From Ewingella allii (GTDB taxonomy: Bacteria; Pseudomonadota; Gammaproteobacteria; Enterobacterales; Enterobacteriaceae): a DNA stretch of 64,000 nt. The position numbers and the translations under genes were made by a program. The DNA is taken from assembly GCF_044430645.1 (NCBI RefSeq), contig NZ_JAWUDN010000007.1:124001-188000 (forward strand), written 5' to 3'. Below the pieces are notes generated by a model. It saw nothing but the letters and a program-made list of their open reading frames with translations. It did not search any database and was not told the DNA's origin. Every line of letters starts with the position of its first letter. Position 1 is the first letter of the stretch. Below, one piece after another: positions 8,950 to 17,864 of the stretch.

Positions 8950-9975
8950 ATGAACGATCATTCTGCTCCTACATCGGCTCATTACAATGAAGCTTATGTA
9001 GAACCGGTAAATGGTGTGCCATTAAAACGTATTTCGTGGAGCGCTATTTTCGCCGGCGTCATTATTTCTATTGTGGTTTATTTACTGTTATCTATTTTAG
9101 GTACTGCAGTGGGGGCCAGCACCATTGACCCACTGAAAGAGCAAAATCCGTTGGACGGCATTGGTACCGGAGCCCTTATTTGGACCGGCCTCAGCATGCT
9201 GATTTCCATTGCTGCCGGGGGTTACGCCAGTGGCCGACTGGCGCAGCGCGAAGGGGCTTTGCACGGGGTATTAATGTTTGGGGTCAATACATTAATCAGC
9301 CTCTGGTTCCTGGTTGTTGTGGTTAATAGCGCAGTGAGCGGCGCAGCCAGCGTGGTAGGCAGTGGGCTGCAAACCTTGGGCAGTGGAATATCCGCCGCCG
9401 CACCGCCGGTCACTCAGATGGTGAAAGACAAACTGGGAGAAAATAATATTAATCTCGACAGTTTGCAGAATGAACTGGAGACGACCCTGCGCCAAACCGG
9501 CAAGCCGGAATTACAACCTGAGAATTTGCAAAATAAAGCTGAGGGCGAAGTTAACAATGCCCAAAATCAAGCTGCAAATACGGCTAATCATCCACAAACA
9601 GCCGACACAGACGTCGTAAACTTTATTAAAGGTTTAGTTCAGCGCAACGAAAGTACATTCCAGGCTGCTGACCGTGAGGCGTTGAAAAATATCATTAAAG
9701 CGCGTACAGGGAAAAGCGATCAGGAAGTTGAACAGATTGTCGCTCAGACCGAGAAAAGCTATCAACAAGCCCGTGCGAAATATGAAGAGTTGAAACAGCA
9801 AGCCGAGCAAAAAGCCCGTGAAGCAGCCGATAAAGCCGCTGCTGCCACCGCAAAAGCCAGCTGGTTCGCCTTCTTCTTACTGATTGTTGAGGCCGTGCTT
9901 GCCGGTGCCATGGGTGCTCTGGGCCGCCGCACTCAGCCACGCGCCGTGTTTAGCGATCAACGTCCATTGAGATAA
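8950..9975 (+). CDS. Conserved inner-membrane protein with coiled-coil domain
   Basis: 341 residues starting at ATG 8950, preceded by GGGAGAGAG; an in-frame ATG at 8896 has no such site. Three N-terminal membrane segments (WSAIFAGVIISIVVYLLLSI, ALIWTGLSMLISIAAGGYASG, LMFGVNTLISLWFLVVVV) are followed by a Gly/Ala/Ser stretch. Next comes a long hydrophilic helical region rich in Gln, Asn, Lys and Glu (residues 160-310, for example KYEELKQQAEQKAREAADKA) and a last membrane segment (FAFFLLIVEAVLAGAMGALG). This suggests a membrane anchor with a cytoplasmic or periplasmic coiled coil. I recognise it only as a conserved membrane protein of unknown role. It is monocistronic. Confidence 0.75.
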   Translation: MNDHSAPTSAHYNEAYVEPVNGVPLKRISWSAIFAGVIISIVVYLLLSILGTAVGASTIDPLKEQNPLDGIGTGALIWTGLSMLISIAAGGYASGRLAQREGALHGVLMFGVNTLISLWFLVVVVNSAVSGAASVVGSGLQTLGSGISAAAPPVTQMVKDKLGENNINLDSLQNELETTLRQTGKPELQPENLQNKAEGEVNNAQNQAANTANHPQTADTDVVNFIKGLVQRNESTFQAADREALKNIIKARTGKSDQEVEQIVAQTEKSYQQARAKYEELKQQAEQKAREAADKAAAATAKASWFAFFLLIVEAVLAGAMGALGRRTQPRAVFSDQRPLR

Positions 9976-10005
9976 TGGCTTTATATCGCTGGTAAACCAA
10001 CCCAG

Positions 10006-10033
10006 AGAGAGGATAGCAATATCCTCTCTTTTT
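10006..10033 (+). terminator. Rho-independent terminator
   Basis: A perfect 10-bp stem, AGAGAGGATA / TATCCTCTCT with a GCAA loop, followed by T5 on the plus strand, 30 bp after the membrane-protein gene. It has no T run on the minus strand, so it serves the plus-strand gene. Confidence 0.9.
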
Positions 10034-10038
10034 CATTG

Positions 10039-10857
10039 TTAAAATGCCATGGTGAGCAAAACCAGCGTCAACAGCACCAGATAAATTCTGGCGTGCAGCT
10101 TGTCGGGAATGCGCCCCACCCACGGCGTCGCCGTCTGCATTCCCAGCCATGACCCCGCGAGTAGCACCACAAACGCCAGCATGTCGACATAACCCCAATA
10201 CCAGTGTCCCGGCAGCGAAGCAGCGCCCGGCGCGGCTATCATGTAGGTCAAGGTGCCGACTATCGCCACCGGCATACTCAGAGGGTTCGCCATTGCCGTC
10301 GCGATATTCATACTTAGTCCTCGGCGACGCATCATTGGCACCGTCATCACGCTTCCCCCCACGCCAAGAAAAGTGGCGATCGCGCCAATGACCACCCCGA
10401 TTAGCGCAGTTTTCCCCGCCGTTGGCTGATGGAGAACTGTCCTAGCTTGTTGAGAAATAAACCCTTTTCGCAACAAACCGTCGGCAATAGTCAGCGCCAG
10501 ATAGGCCACAAAGAGCCAGCGAATCACCCCGCCGTTGGTGGCATTGGCTAGTAAAGACCCGGCCACCGCGCCAAGGGCGATATAGCCCGCCAGCGGCCAC
10601 GCCAAGCCGAGAATCAAATTGCCCCTGCGCCAGTGGCGGCGGGTTGCCATCGCCGAGGTGACAATCATCACGCAGGTCGAGGTCGCCACCGCAATGTGCA
10701 TTGCTGCGTGGCCTATCGGGCTATCTGGGCCGTAGAGGGTAAGCAAGGTGCGATACAGCAGCGGCACGATGATGAAACCACCGCCAAAACCAAATAATAG
10801 CGTGGTGATCCCGGCCAGAAAGCCGAACAGCGCCAGCGTGAAGTACAAGGTGAACAT
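10039..10857 (-). CDS. TauE/SafE (TSUP) family membrane permease
   Basis: 272 residues with about eight hydrophobic segments. The two family repeats are visible: FGFLAGITTLLFGFGGGFIIVPLL near the N-terminus and GVVIGAIATFLGVGGSVMTVPMM near residue 160, each with the Gly-rich turn of the TSUP fold. The family exports or imports sulfite, sulfonates and other small organic anions; the substrate here is unknown. It is divergent from an AraC-type regulator 111 bp away, which may control it. Confidence 0.85.
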   Translation of the reverse strand: MFTLYFTLALFGFLAGITTLLFGFGGGFIIVPLLYRTLLTLYGPDSPIGHAAMHIAVATSTCVMIVTSAMATRRHWRRGNLILGLAWPLAGYIALGAVAGSLLANATNGGVIRWLFVAYLALTIADGLLRKGFISQQARTVLHQPTAGKTALIGVVIGAIATFLGVGGSVMTVPMMRRRGLSMNIATAMANPLSMPVAIVGTLTYMIAAPGAASLPGHWYWGYVDMLAFVVLLAGSWLGMQTATPWVGRIPDKLHARIYLVLLTLVLLTMAF

Positions 10858-10968
10858 GAGGATAAGCCCGAAGTTGATAAACAGGCCTTACTTTAAGCAG
10901 TCGAGTCTTGTCCTGCTTTCGTTACTCAGTCAATAATGTTTTTGTTTCAGCCAATATGAGAACTCTGC

Positions 10969-11760
10969 GTGCACAACGTTTCGATTAATCAGCTGGATGC
11001 CACTCCGCGCCCGGTGGTTGCCATCCGCACAGACTACGCCTACGGCACTCAACTGGCCTGGCACAGCCATAGGCGGGCTCAGCTGCTCTACGGCGCGCCG
11101 GGCGTGATGGAGGTGTCTACGCAGCACGGCAGCTGGGTGGTGCCCCAGCAAAGCGCGGTGTGGATACCCGCCGAAACGCCACACAAAGTGGTGATGCTCG
11201 GCGTTAGCACGCGGAGTCTGTATATCGAACCTTCCGCCACCCCCAGAAACGGCGAGCAGTGCGAAGTGATCGCTATTCCCCCGCTTTTGCGCCAGCTGCT
11301 ATTGGATGCCGTGGATATGCCGTTGGAATACGCCACCTCTGGCCGGGACGGTGCGCTGGTCAACCTGATGATGCATGAGATCACTCGTGCGCCCACCCTG
11401 CCGCTGCATATCCCTTTCCCCAGCCAACCGGCTCTGGCTAAGCTGTGTCAGGGATTTATGCAGCAGCCCAATATCCATACATATCCGGACGGCTGGGCGC
11501 AGTTGCTGCATATCAGCGAGCGAACCTTCAGCCGCCAGTTTCGGGCCGAAACCGGTATGTCTTTCCTGCAATGGCGACAGAGGGTCTGCGTGGTGCTGGC
11601 TCTTTCCAGGCTCGCCGCGGGAGTACCCATTACCACTATTGCGCTAGACATGGGTTATGACAGCCCGGCGGCTTTCTCAACCATGTTCCGCAAAATGCTC
11701 GGTCAGCCACCCTCGGCGTTTAGCCAGTTCTCTGGCGCGGTGTCGAAAACTTCAGGATAA
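10969..11760 (+). CDS. AraC-family regulator with N-terminal cupin (NimR-like)
   Basis: 263 residues. The N-terminal half is a cupin effector domain (QLAWHSHRRAQLLYGAPGVMEV, VPQQSAVWIPAETPHKV, with the metal-type His residues). The C-terminal half has two helix-turn-helix motifs (LLHISERTFSRQFRAETGMS and ITTIALDMGYDSPAAFSTMFR). The layout matches NimR (YeaM)-type regulators, which often control a divergent transporter. The divergent TauE/SafE gene is the likely target. The GTG start at 10969 has only a weak ribosome site, so the exact start is uncertain by a few codons. Confidence 0.8.
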   Translation: MHNVSINQLDATPRPVVAIRTDYAYGTQLAWHSHRRAQLLYGAPGVMEVSTQHGSWVVPQQSAVWIPAETPHKVVMLGVSTRSLYIEPSATPRNGEQCEVIAIPPLLRQLLLDAVDMPLEYATSGRDGALVNLMMHEITRAPTLPLHIPFPSQPALAKLCQGFMQQPNIHTYPDGWAQLLHISERTFSRQFRAETGMSFLQWRQRVCVVLALSRLAAGVPITTIALDMGYDSPAAFSTMFRKMLGQPPSAFSQFSGAVSKTSG

Positions 11761-11832
11761 ATCGCCCGATTATCTGGCTCATTTCTTAAGCTGTGCTAAA
11801 CCTTATACAGACTTAACAACAAGGAGTGAGTT

Positions 11833-12057
11833 ATGAAGAGACGTTATCTAGTTGCATCAGCGTTAGTTCTTACCGCCTTACTCGCAGGCTGTTCTAGCAA
11901 TTACGCCATTCAAACCAACGATGGGCGAACGATAGTCAGCGAAGGCAAACCAAGAGTTGACCGGGATACCGGGCTAATCAAGTACAAGGATGCCTGGGGG
12001 AAAGAGCGCCAAATCGCCCAGACCGACGTGAAAGTCATGTCAGAAATTGGCAAGTAG
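11833..12057 (+). CDS. YgdI/YgdR-type small lipoprotein (DUF903)
   Basis: 74 residues with a lipobox (VLTALLAGCSSN, Cys20). The mature domain (YAIQTNDGRTIVSEGKPRVDRDTGLIKYKDAWGKERQI) is characteristic of the YgdI/YgdR small outer-membrane lipoprotein family, which forms a compact SH3-like beta barrel of unknown function. AAGGAG lies just upstream, and a strong terminator follows 23 bp after the stop. Confidence 0.9.
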   Translation: MKRRYLVASALVLTALLAGCSSNYAIQTNDGRTIVSEGKPRVDRDTGLIKYKDAWGKERQIAQTDVKVMSEIGK

Positions 12058-12080
12058 GTTGTACTGAGTCTTAAAAGTAA

Positions 12081-12105
12081 AAACCCGCTTCGGCGGGTTT
12101 TTTTG
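12081..12105 (+). terminator. Rho-independent terminator
   Basis: Stem AAACCCGC / GCGGGTTT around a TTCG tetraloop, followed by T-rich sequence, just after the YgdI/R-like lipoprotein gene. Confidence 0.92.
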
Positions 12106-12141
12106 TGGATTGATGGAGAAGATAGCAATTTGGTAGAAAGT

Positions 12142-12187
12142 GTTTCTTTTTGGGAAACAGGTGATATGATGTTTCTTTACGGGAAAC
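12142..12187. promoter_or_regulatory. Two HigA-type operators upstream of higBA
   Basis: Two nearly identical inverted repeats, GTTTC-N7-GAAAC, at 12142-12158 and 12171-12187, spaced 29 bp start to start. The second lies 12 bp before the higB GTG start. Paired palindromes overlapping the promoter are typical of antitoxin autoregulation by HigA-type XRE proteins. HigA binding is inferred from position and symmetry. Confidence 0.75.
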
Positions 12188-12199
12188 AGGGAAGGTCAC

Positions 12200-12481
12200 G
12201 TGATTAAAAGCTGGAAGTACAAGGGGCTGCAAAAGCTCTACCAGAAAGACGACGCTAGTGGAGTACAAGCCAAGGATGCAGAACGTATAAAACTTCGGTT
12301 ACTGGTACTTGATGAAGCAGTAACGGTAGAAGAGTTCAAATTTTATCCTAGCTTTAAATTTCACTCACTGAAAGGCGACAAACAAAACCTTTACTCGATA
12401 ACGGTTCGCGCTAACTGGCGAATAACATTCGAATTCAAAGACGGTGACGCCTACATATTAAATTTAGAGGATTATCACTAA
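12200..12481 (+). CDS. higB: HigB-type mRNA interferase toxin
   Basis: 93 residues of the RelE/ParE superfamily HigB-1 type: MIKSWKYKGLQKLYQKDDASGV, then the basic KLRLLVLDEA region, the SLKGDKQNLYSITVRANWRITFEF core strand and a C-terminal LNLEDYH, where Tyr/His take part in ribosome-dependent mRNA cleavage. GTG start with GGGAAGG upstream. The toxin gene precedes the antitoxin gene and overlaps it by one base (TAATG), the usual higBA order. Confidence 0.9.
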   Translation: MIKSWKYKGLQKLYQKDDASGVQAKDAERIKLRLLVLDEAVTVEEFKFYPSFKFHSLKGDKQNLYSITVRANWRITFEFKDGDAYILNLEDYH

Positions 12482-12783
12482 TGGCTATGCTCACCCCTCC
12501 GCATCCGGGCGGCTTGATCACTGAATATCTTGAAGATTACGGGATCTCGCTTCGCTCATTGGCGAAAGATTTGGGCGTATCTCCCTCAGCCTTGAGCAAG
12601 GCCGCTGCGGGTAAGACAGCAATTACTCCTGAAATGGCATTACGGCTCGAAGTGGGTCTAGGTATCGCGGCCCGCCTTTGGCTGGCAATGCAGGCAACGT
12701 ATGACCTCAGCAAAGCTCGGGAAAGAGTCGATCTTTCAAGCGTTGTGCCGTCGTCCCACACTCAGGCTCAGACGGCACATTAG
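12481..12783 (+). CDS. higA: HigA-type XRE antitoxin
   Basis: 100 residues starting MLTPPHPGGLITEYLEDYGIS, the HigA signature, with an XRE helix-turn-helix (RSLAKDLGVSPSALSKAAAGK) at about residues 27-48 and the typical ITPEMALRLEVGLG and RLWLAMQATYDL segment. It neutralises HigB and represses the operon through the upstream palindromes. The C-terminal 20 residues (VVPSSHTQAQTAH) extend slightly past the usual end. Confidence 0.92.
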   Translation: MAMLTPPHPGGLITEYLEDYGISLRSLAKDLGVSPSALSKAAAGKTAITPEMALRLEVGLGIAARLWLAMQATYDLSKARERVDLSSVVPSSHTQAQTAH

Positions 12784-12814
12784 AAACAGCCCCAAAATGG
12801 GGCCGAATCAAACC

Positions 12815-13531
12815 TTACAGCACGTCAGCAAACAGTTGGTACATTTGAGCGAAGGCGCGGTGGGTGACTTTCTCATTGTACTGGCTCATGCCGGGAACGT
12901 TGGCGGTTGGGTCGGTGAAGGAGTGAACCGCGCCGCCGTAGTTAATGAGCTGCCAATCAACGTGGTGACCTTTCATCTCTTCAACAAAGCCAGAAATTTG
13001 CTCTGCTGGAATCAATGGATCTTCTGCGCCGTTCAACACCAGCACGGAGCCGCTGATGTTCTTCGCGCCGTCGGTGTCTTTGGTGTCTAACCCGCCGTGG
13101 AAAGTCACGAAGGCGTTGAGTTTAGCGCCGCTGCGGGCCAGTTCGAGCACGCAGTGGCCGCCGAAGCAGAAACCAATAGCCGCCACTTTTGCGACGTTAA
13201 CTGGCGCGTGCTGTTGGGCCAGCAGCGTGTCAAGCGCGCCTTGCATGCGTTGACGCTCGGCGGGCTGGTCTTTCACCGCCATCATCGCCGCGGCCGCTTC
13301 ATCACCATTGGTTGGGCGAACCTTCGCGCCGTACAGGTCAGCGACGAACACCACATAGCCTTTTTCAGCCACGGATTTCGCGGTGTTGATTGCCACGTCG
13401 GCCACGCCCATCCAGTTTGGGGCTAACAGAACGCCCGGCTGGTTTTTTGCCCCTTTTGGGAACACCACACAGCCCTGTAAATCCTGCCCTGCAACCTGAT
13501 AATCGACATACTCAACGCTGATATTGCTCAT
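12815..13531 (-). CDS. Dienelactone hydrolase family protein
   Basis: 238-residue cytosolic alpha/beta hydrolase. The nucleophile is Cys122 in AAIGFCFGGHC, the acid Asp171 in GAEDPLIP and the base His203 in GGAVHSF, giving the Cys-Asp-His triad of dienelactone hydrolases. Enterobacterial members such as YsgA-type proteins hydrolyse small lactones or esters; the natural substrate is unknown. GGAG precedes the start. A short hairpin (GCCCC AAAAT GGGGC, 12789-12803) lies between it and convergent higA and could terminate either gene weakly. Confidence 0.88.
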   Translation of the reverse strand: MSNISVEYVDYQVAGQDLQGCVVFPKGAKNQPGVLLAPNWMGVADVAINTAKSVAEKGYVVFVADLYGAKVRPTNGDEAAAAMMAVKDQPAERQRMQGALDTLLAQQHAPVNVAKVAAIGFCFGGHCVLELARSGAKLNAFVTFHGGLDTKDTDGAKNISGSVLVLNGAEDPLIPAEQISGFVEEMKGHHVDWQLINYGGAVHSFTDPTANVPGMSQYNEKVTHRAFAQMYQLFADVL

Positions 13532-13618
13532 TCACGACTCCAATAGATTTTGGTTTAGTTATCATTAAAAACTATCTCGCCATAAATGTATCAGTCAAAT
13601 TGCGTATAAATATGAATG

Positions 13619-15244
13619 TCATACGGGATTTAGATGATGAATGAGCTCCCAGCCTTTCTCCCCCGCCACCAGCCAATGGGTTAACCCAATCTGCGCCAGA
13701 AACGCCTCGTCGTGCGACACCACCAGCAGTGTTCCCTGATACTGATTGAGCAAAGCTTCCAGCGCCGCCAGCGAAGGAAGATCCAGATGGTTGCTCGGCT
13801 CGTCGAGCAGCAGGCAATCGGCGGGCGAGCTGGCATAAATCACCTTTGCCAGCGCGGCTTTGAGCTGTTCGCCACCGCTGAGTCGCGCGCAGGGGAGCAG
13901 CGCGCGACTGGCGTCTAATCCAAGCTGAGCAAGCTGCATACGCAGCTGGGACTCCCCAGTGACGGAGTTCACCTCGAGCAGCTGCTCGAGCACCGTCCGT
14001 TGTGGATCAAGGCAGGAGAGCCGCTGGTCAAGATAAGCCATGTTGACCCATGCTTCGCGCAGGCCGGATATCGGCGGCAGCAGGCCTGCCAATACTTTCA
14101 GCAGGGTCGATTTACCACAGCCATTCGGGCCAACCACGCCAATTCGCTGACCGCCGCTAATGTCCAAGGTTATCTGGTTGAAAGGCGGCGCAGCAAAGGG
14201 CAGCGTGACATCCTTCAGCGCCGCCACTTTTTGAGCAGTAGTGGTCGTGAGTGAGCCGGAGTGCATGGCGATATGCGCCGCCGTCTCGATATGCTTCGCT
14301 GCCTCTTGGACCTGCTGGCTGAGCTGCGCCCGCGCTTCAAGTTGCTGCTTTTGCAACTTACCCGCCGAAGCTTCGCTGCGCCCTTTTTGCCGCCCCAGCA
14401 ATATATTGGCTTGATTAGCCTCTTTACCACGACGTTCGCCGCGAGACTGCCGCTTTTCGTGTTTTTCGCGCTGCTCGCGCAATGCCTGCTCTTCACGTTT
14501 GCGCTCGACTTTGAGCCTTTCCAACTTTTGGGCTGCGGCGGTGGTTTCTTGCGTCTTTGCCTGCTGGTAGAAGGCATAATTACCACCATAGCTGCGCAAA
14601 CCCAGTGAGGACAATTCCACAATCCGCGCCATCTGTTGCAGCAGCGCGCGGTCGTGACTGATGACCAATAAGCCGCCACTCCAGCGCTGCAACTGCTGCA
14701 TCAGTGCCCGTCGGCTAGGGCCGTCGAGGTGGTTGGTCGGCTCATCAAGAATGAGGAAATCGGCGTCTGAGAGCGTCGCCCCAATCAGCGCCACGCGCAT
14801 CGCTTCGCCGCCGCTAAGTTGGCTGACCGACGACTCTGGCGAAAGATAGCCCAATCCGGCGGATTCCAGCTGGGTATGTAGCCGCTGGCGGATATCCCAG
14901 TCATCGCCGACCTGCTCGAAATCGGCTGGATCGACGCTTCCCGTCTCAATACGCAGTAAAGCGGCAAGGGTGTTCTCAAAGCCCGCCAGCGCCGCAACGT
15001 GGGGATATTTTTCAGGGGTAAGATGTTGCGCCAGATACCTGACTTTACCGGAGCTATTGCACTGGCCGGAGGAAGGCACGAGCAGCCCGGCCAACAGCTG
15101 TGCCAGCAGGCTTTTACCCACGCCATTACGCCCCACCAGCCCGGTATGGCGACCATCAAATTGCTCGGTGAGTTCAGTGAACAGCGGCGTGCCGTTGGGT
15201 AAAACCAAAGAGACGCGGTCCAGCGTCAGAATAGGATTCGTCAT
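13619..15244 (-). CDS. ABC-F family ATPase (ribosome-associated type)
   Basis: 541 residues with two ATPase domains and no membrane segment. Domain 1 has Walker A GRNGVGKS (about 38-45), signature LSGGEAMR and Walker B FLILDEPTNHLD. Domain 2 has GPNGCGKS, LSGGEQLK and LLLDEPSNHLD. Between them is a very basic, Gln/Lys/Arg-rich linker (about 240-300, KREEQALREQREKHEKRQSR). ABC-F proteins act on the ribosome, as translation factors or antibiotic protection factors. The charged linker is unusual and may be an extended P-site-tRNA interaction motif. It is a different subtype from the ABC-F at 17977. Confidence 0.85.
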   Translation of the reverse strand: MTNPILTLDRVSLVLPNGTPLFTELTEQFDGRHTGLVGRNGVGKSLLAQLLAGLLVPSSGQCNSSGKVRYLAQHLTPEKYPHVAALAGFENTLAALLRIETGSVDPADFEQVGDDWDIRQRLHTQLESAGLGYLSPESSVSQLSGGEAMRVALIGATLSDADFLILDEPTNHLDGPSRRALMQQLQRWSGGLLVISHDRALLQQMARIVELSSLGLRSYGGNYAFYQQAKTQETTAAAQKLERLKVERKREEQALREQREKHEKRQSRGERRGKEANQANILLGRQKGRSEASAGKLQKQQLEARAQLSQQVQEAAKHIETAAHIAMHSGSLTTTTAQKVAALKDVTLPFAAPPFNQITLDISGGQRIGVVGPNGCGKSTLLKVLAGLLPPISGLREAWVNMAYLDQRLSCLDPQRTVLEQLLEVNSVTGESQLRMQLAQLGLDASRALLPCARLSGGEQLKAALAKVIYASSPADCLLLDEPSNHLDLPSLAALEALLNQYQGTLLVVSHDEAFLAQIGLTHWLVAGEKGWELIHHLNPV

Positions 15245-15376
15245 GCGATAACCTTAAAATTAATGCACCAAAACAACGCCATGGAGGAGTTGCAAGAGAG
15301 CCGCCGAGGGTGGCGGTGGGCATTAATTGCGCATTGGACGAATACCTCATTGAGATGTGAAAAGACCGGGTGACTA

Positions 15377-15399
15377 TAAAACAGCCGGTTTTCGGCTGT
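15377..15399 (-). terminator. Terminator after the DUF3750 gene
   Basis: Stem ACAGCCG / CGGCTGT at 15381-15399, which on the minus strand is followed by TTTTA. A second, enclosing pair GACCGGG (15364-15370) / CCCGGTC (15407-15413) forms a nested stem. It lies just after the stop of the minus-strand DUF3750 gene. Confidence 0.75.
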
Positions 15400-15426
15400 C
15401 AAATCTCCCGGTCAATTTTGTGGCTT

Positions 15427-16203
15427 TTACAGCTCGGCGGCGCCGGGGTTATCAAAGCCAACCCGCCCGACAAACGGCAGGCGCAGCGCCGGAGATTTGA
15501 TGTCCACGCCGAGGTTCAGCCCCAGTAGATTGACTTCAACCCCCTCTTCGACGCCCAGCGTAAAGCCGAGCACGCCGAGCACCGAGACCTGTAGGCCGCG
15601 CCCCGACGGCGGCAAGCCAATCGGGTTAGTCAGCCCACGGTAGTCCTTGCCGATGGCGTTAGACGGCATATCCAGCTTAAGCCCCGGCACTTCGCGGCCA
15701 ATATGCGCCATGAATGTGTTGCTGTTTGGCCCCGGCCACGCGTGATAGGTGTGCGGATAAGGATAGCTTTTTATCGCCGCCTCAATCTGCGGGATCAGCG
15801 TCTCGGCCAGCTCGCCACGGCGGTCCGCCAGCAGCTTAGGTTTGGAACCAAACCAGTAGCCGTCGGGAATGGCGTAATCGCGGCGAACCACATTGTTACT
15901 TCCCCAGCTCACCACATCATAACGAGTGAACTGGGTGTCTCCCGCCCGTTTGTAGATGATCCACGGATGCACCGCCACCAGCCCGCGCCAGCCATAGGTC
16001 GGCGCGGCGTAAATCTGGACAATGGCGGTACTTTTCAGCGTTACCGGATTGGGAGCAATGCCCGCTGAATCACGGCGGGCAGTTGACCAATCGCCGCCCA
16101 CGGCCTGCTGCTCTTTGCTCTGCGAGCTTTTAACGTAACTGCATCCCAACGACAGAAAGAGGATGCAGACAATGCACAGGGGAACCCACTTAATCGCCAT
16201 CAT
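15427..16203 (-). CDS. DUF3750 exported/lipoprotein-like protein
   Basis: 258 residues. The start (MAIKWVPLCIVCILFLSLGCSYV) is a signal peptide with a lipobox-like SLGC. The core VQIYAAPTYGWRGLVAVHPWIIYK, TRYDVVSWGSNNVVR and TYHAWPGPNSNTFMAHI is what I know as DUF3750, a conserved family with papain/NlpC-like or peptidase-like traits (conserved His and Asn in HAWPGPNSN). No activity is established. It follows the antiporter gene by 78 bp on the same strand and is probably in its operon. Confidence 0.75.
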   Translation of the reverse strand: MMAIKWVPLCIVCILFLSLGCSYVKSSQSKEQQAVGGDWSTARRDSAGIAPNPVTLKSTAIVQIYAAPTYGWRGLVAVHPWIIYKRAGDTQFTRYDVVSWGSNNVVRRDYAIPDGYWFGSKPKLLADRRGELAETLIPQIEAAIKSYPYPHTYHAWPGPNSNTFMAHIGREVPGLKLDMPSNAIGKDYRGLTNPIGLPPSGRGLQVSVLGVLGFTLGVEEGVEVNLLGLNLGVDIKSPALRLPFVGRVGFDNPGAAEL

Positions 16204-16281
16204 GCCTTATGTACCTGTGGAAGCTAGCCCGCGCCCTGCGGGAAAATCAGCCTAATAAATTATCACATGTACTCGCCGACG

Positions 16282-17646
16282 CTATGGCTCATCCTGCTGT
16301 TTAGCACGTTCGGCTCGGGCGAGCTGCCGCCCCTGACGCCAGTTCAGCAGCGGGGTGACGGTCAATCCGTGCACCAGCACGCTGGCAACAATCAGGGTGA
16401 AGGCGATATCACCCATGCGCTCCGCCTCCAGGCCACCAATGCCGTGGGTGTAGGCATAGGCGATGTAGTTGATACTGCCAATACCGCGGATCCCCAGCCA
16501 GCCAATCATCAGCCGCCGGGCGCGCGGCGCGCCGCTGCCGATAGTCGCCAGATAAACCGACAATGGGCGGATCACCACAAATAAAATCGCCGCCATCAGC
16601 AGCCCTGACGGGTCCCAATGCTGGGAGAGAGTGATACCCAGCACCACGATAATAGCGGCGGCGAACAGCCGCTCGATGGTATCGCCGAAGGAGAGCGCAT
16701 CGCCCACCATCAGCCCTACCGACTTGGCCGGGCCGCTATCAGAGAAGGCGTGGCGTATGTGCGGGTTCACCAACTCTTCGGCCGGGCGATAACGCTGGTC
16801 TTCATCCATATTTTCCGGCGGATGCAGGTTCACAATGCGCAGCTCGGCGGCGCGCAGCCCAACACCGGCGGCGAAGGCGGCGAGGAAGCCCGAGGCGTCG
16901 ACACTTTGCGCTGCGGCATAGCTCAGGGCAATTAAAGACAGCGCGATAAAGTCACTCGGCGCGATATCGCCCTGCACGCTTCTCAGGCGCGTGGCGAGCA
17001 GACCAATCAAGCGCCCCAGCAGATAGCCAATACCCAAACCGCCGAGCAGCGCCCACAGTACGTCCACCAAGGCCCAGTGGCCGATTTGCAACCAGCTCAG
17101 CGGCTCGGGGGAATTCATAATGAGTAGCGCCAGCATCAAAATCGGCAGGGCTGAACCGTCATTCATGCCCGCCTCGCTGGACAACGAAACGCGCAGATTG
17201 TCGTCATCGCTGGCGTTATTGACTGAAATCAGGCTCGCCAGCACCGGGTCAGTAGGCGCGACGATGGCCCCGAGCGCCAGAGCTATCGGCCAAGACAGGC
17301 CAAACAGGTAGTGCGCCACCAGCATCACGCCCGCAACGGTTATCAACATACCGGGGAACGCCAGCCTGACACCCATTCTCCAACCGTGATTGCGAAACGG
17401 CATGCGCAGCTTCAAGCCGGTAATAAATAGCGACGCCGCCATAGCGATTTCGGTCAGTCGGCCGGTGAGTTCTGAATGCGCCACCATATCCACGTGCAGC
17501 AAATCCAGCACCCACGGGCCACAGGCCACGCCAGCGGCAAGGTACAGACCAAAGGTGGTCACCGGGCTGCGATGGATCCAGCCCGATGCCAATGACATTA
17601 GCAACAGCAGTCCACCCACGGCCGCTGTCCATCCTAGAAAACTCAT
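16282..17646 (-). CDS. CPA1-family cation:proton antiporter
   Basis: 454 residues with about 12 membrane segments. ALGAIVAPTDPVLASLI (near residue 140) and LSSEAGMNDGSALPILMLAL (near residue 175) carry the acidic and Asn-Asp residues that coordinate the cation in CPA1 (NhaP-like) Na+/H+ or K+/H+ exchangers. An internal cytoplasmic loop (PPENMDEDQRYRPAEEL) interrupts the helices. GGAGGAG precedes the ATG. Its role is probably pH or cation homeostasis; the ion is not known. Confidence 0.88.
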   Translation of the reverse strand: MSFLGWTAAVGGLLLLMSLASGWIHRSPVTTFGLYLAAGVACGPWVLDLLHVDMVAHSELTGRLTEIAMAASLFITGLKLRMPFRNHGWRMGVRLAFPGMLITVAGVMLVAHYLFGLSWPIALALGAIVAPTDPVLASLISVNNASDDDNLRVSLSSEAGMNDGSALPILMLALLIMNSPEPLSWLQIGHWALVDVLWALLGGLGIGYLLGRLIGLLATRLRSVQGDIAPSDFIALSLIALSYAAAQSVDASGFLAAFAAGVGLRAAELRIVNLHPPENMDEDQRYRPAEELVNPHIRHAFSDSGPAKSVGLMVGDALSFGDTIERLFAAAIIVVLGITLSQHWDPSGLLMAAILFVVIRPLSVYLATIGSGAPRARRLMIGWLGIRGIGSINYIAYAYTHGIGGLEAERMGDIAFTLIVASVLVHGLTVTPLLNWRQGRQLARAERAKQQDEP

Positions 17647-17780
17647 GGACTCCTCCAGTAAAAGCGGGGTTGAGTGAAATTTTTGAAATTTGAAGGGGAT
17701 ACAAAAAGGTTAGACTAAATAACAGATTCCTCAATATAATCAGATTATTCATAAACCAACGTTATATAAGGAGGATTGCC

Positions 17781-17864
17781 ATGCTGACCCGTGAAATGTT
17801 TTTCATTTCGCTCGTCCTTAGCGATCGTCACTGCTCAAGCGTTACCGGTATCGTGCTGCGATAA
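17781..17864 (+). CDS. 27-codon leader peptide upstream of the ABC-F gene
   Basis: A short reading frame, ATG 17781 to TAA 17864, with a near-perfect Shine-Dalgarno (AGGAGG at 17769-17774, 6 nt before the ATG). The peptide starts MLTREMFFISLVLSDRHCSS and ends VTGIVLR. It ends inside the first of a set of hairpins that lead up to the ABC-F start at 17977. Leader peptides of this kind control ABC-F resistance genes in other bacteria by ribosome stalling. Translation is supported by the ribosome site; function is inferred. Confidence 0.65.
   Translation: MLTREMFFISLVLSDRHCSSVTGIVLR

Noticed and set aside
14215..14679. Basic 154-codon minus-strand frame inside the first ABC-F gene
   Set aside because: Arises from the Lys/Arg/Gln-rich linker codons in another frame; no independent support.
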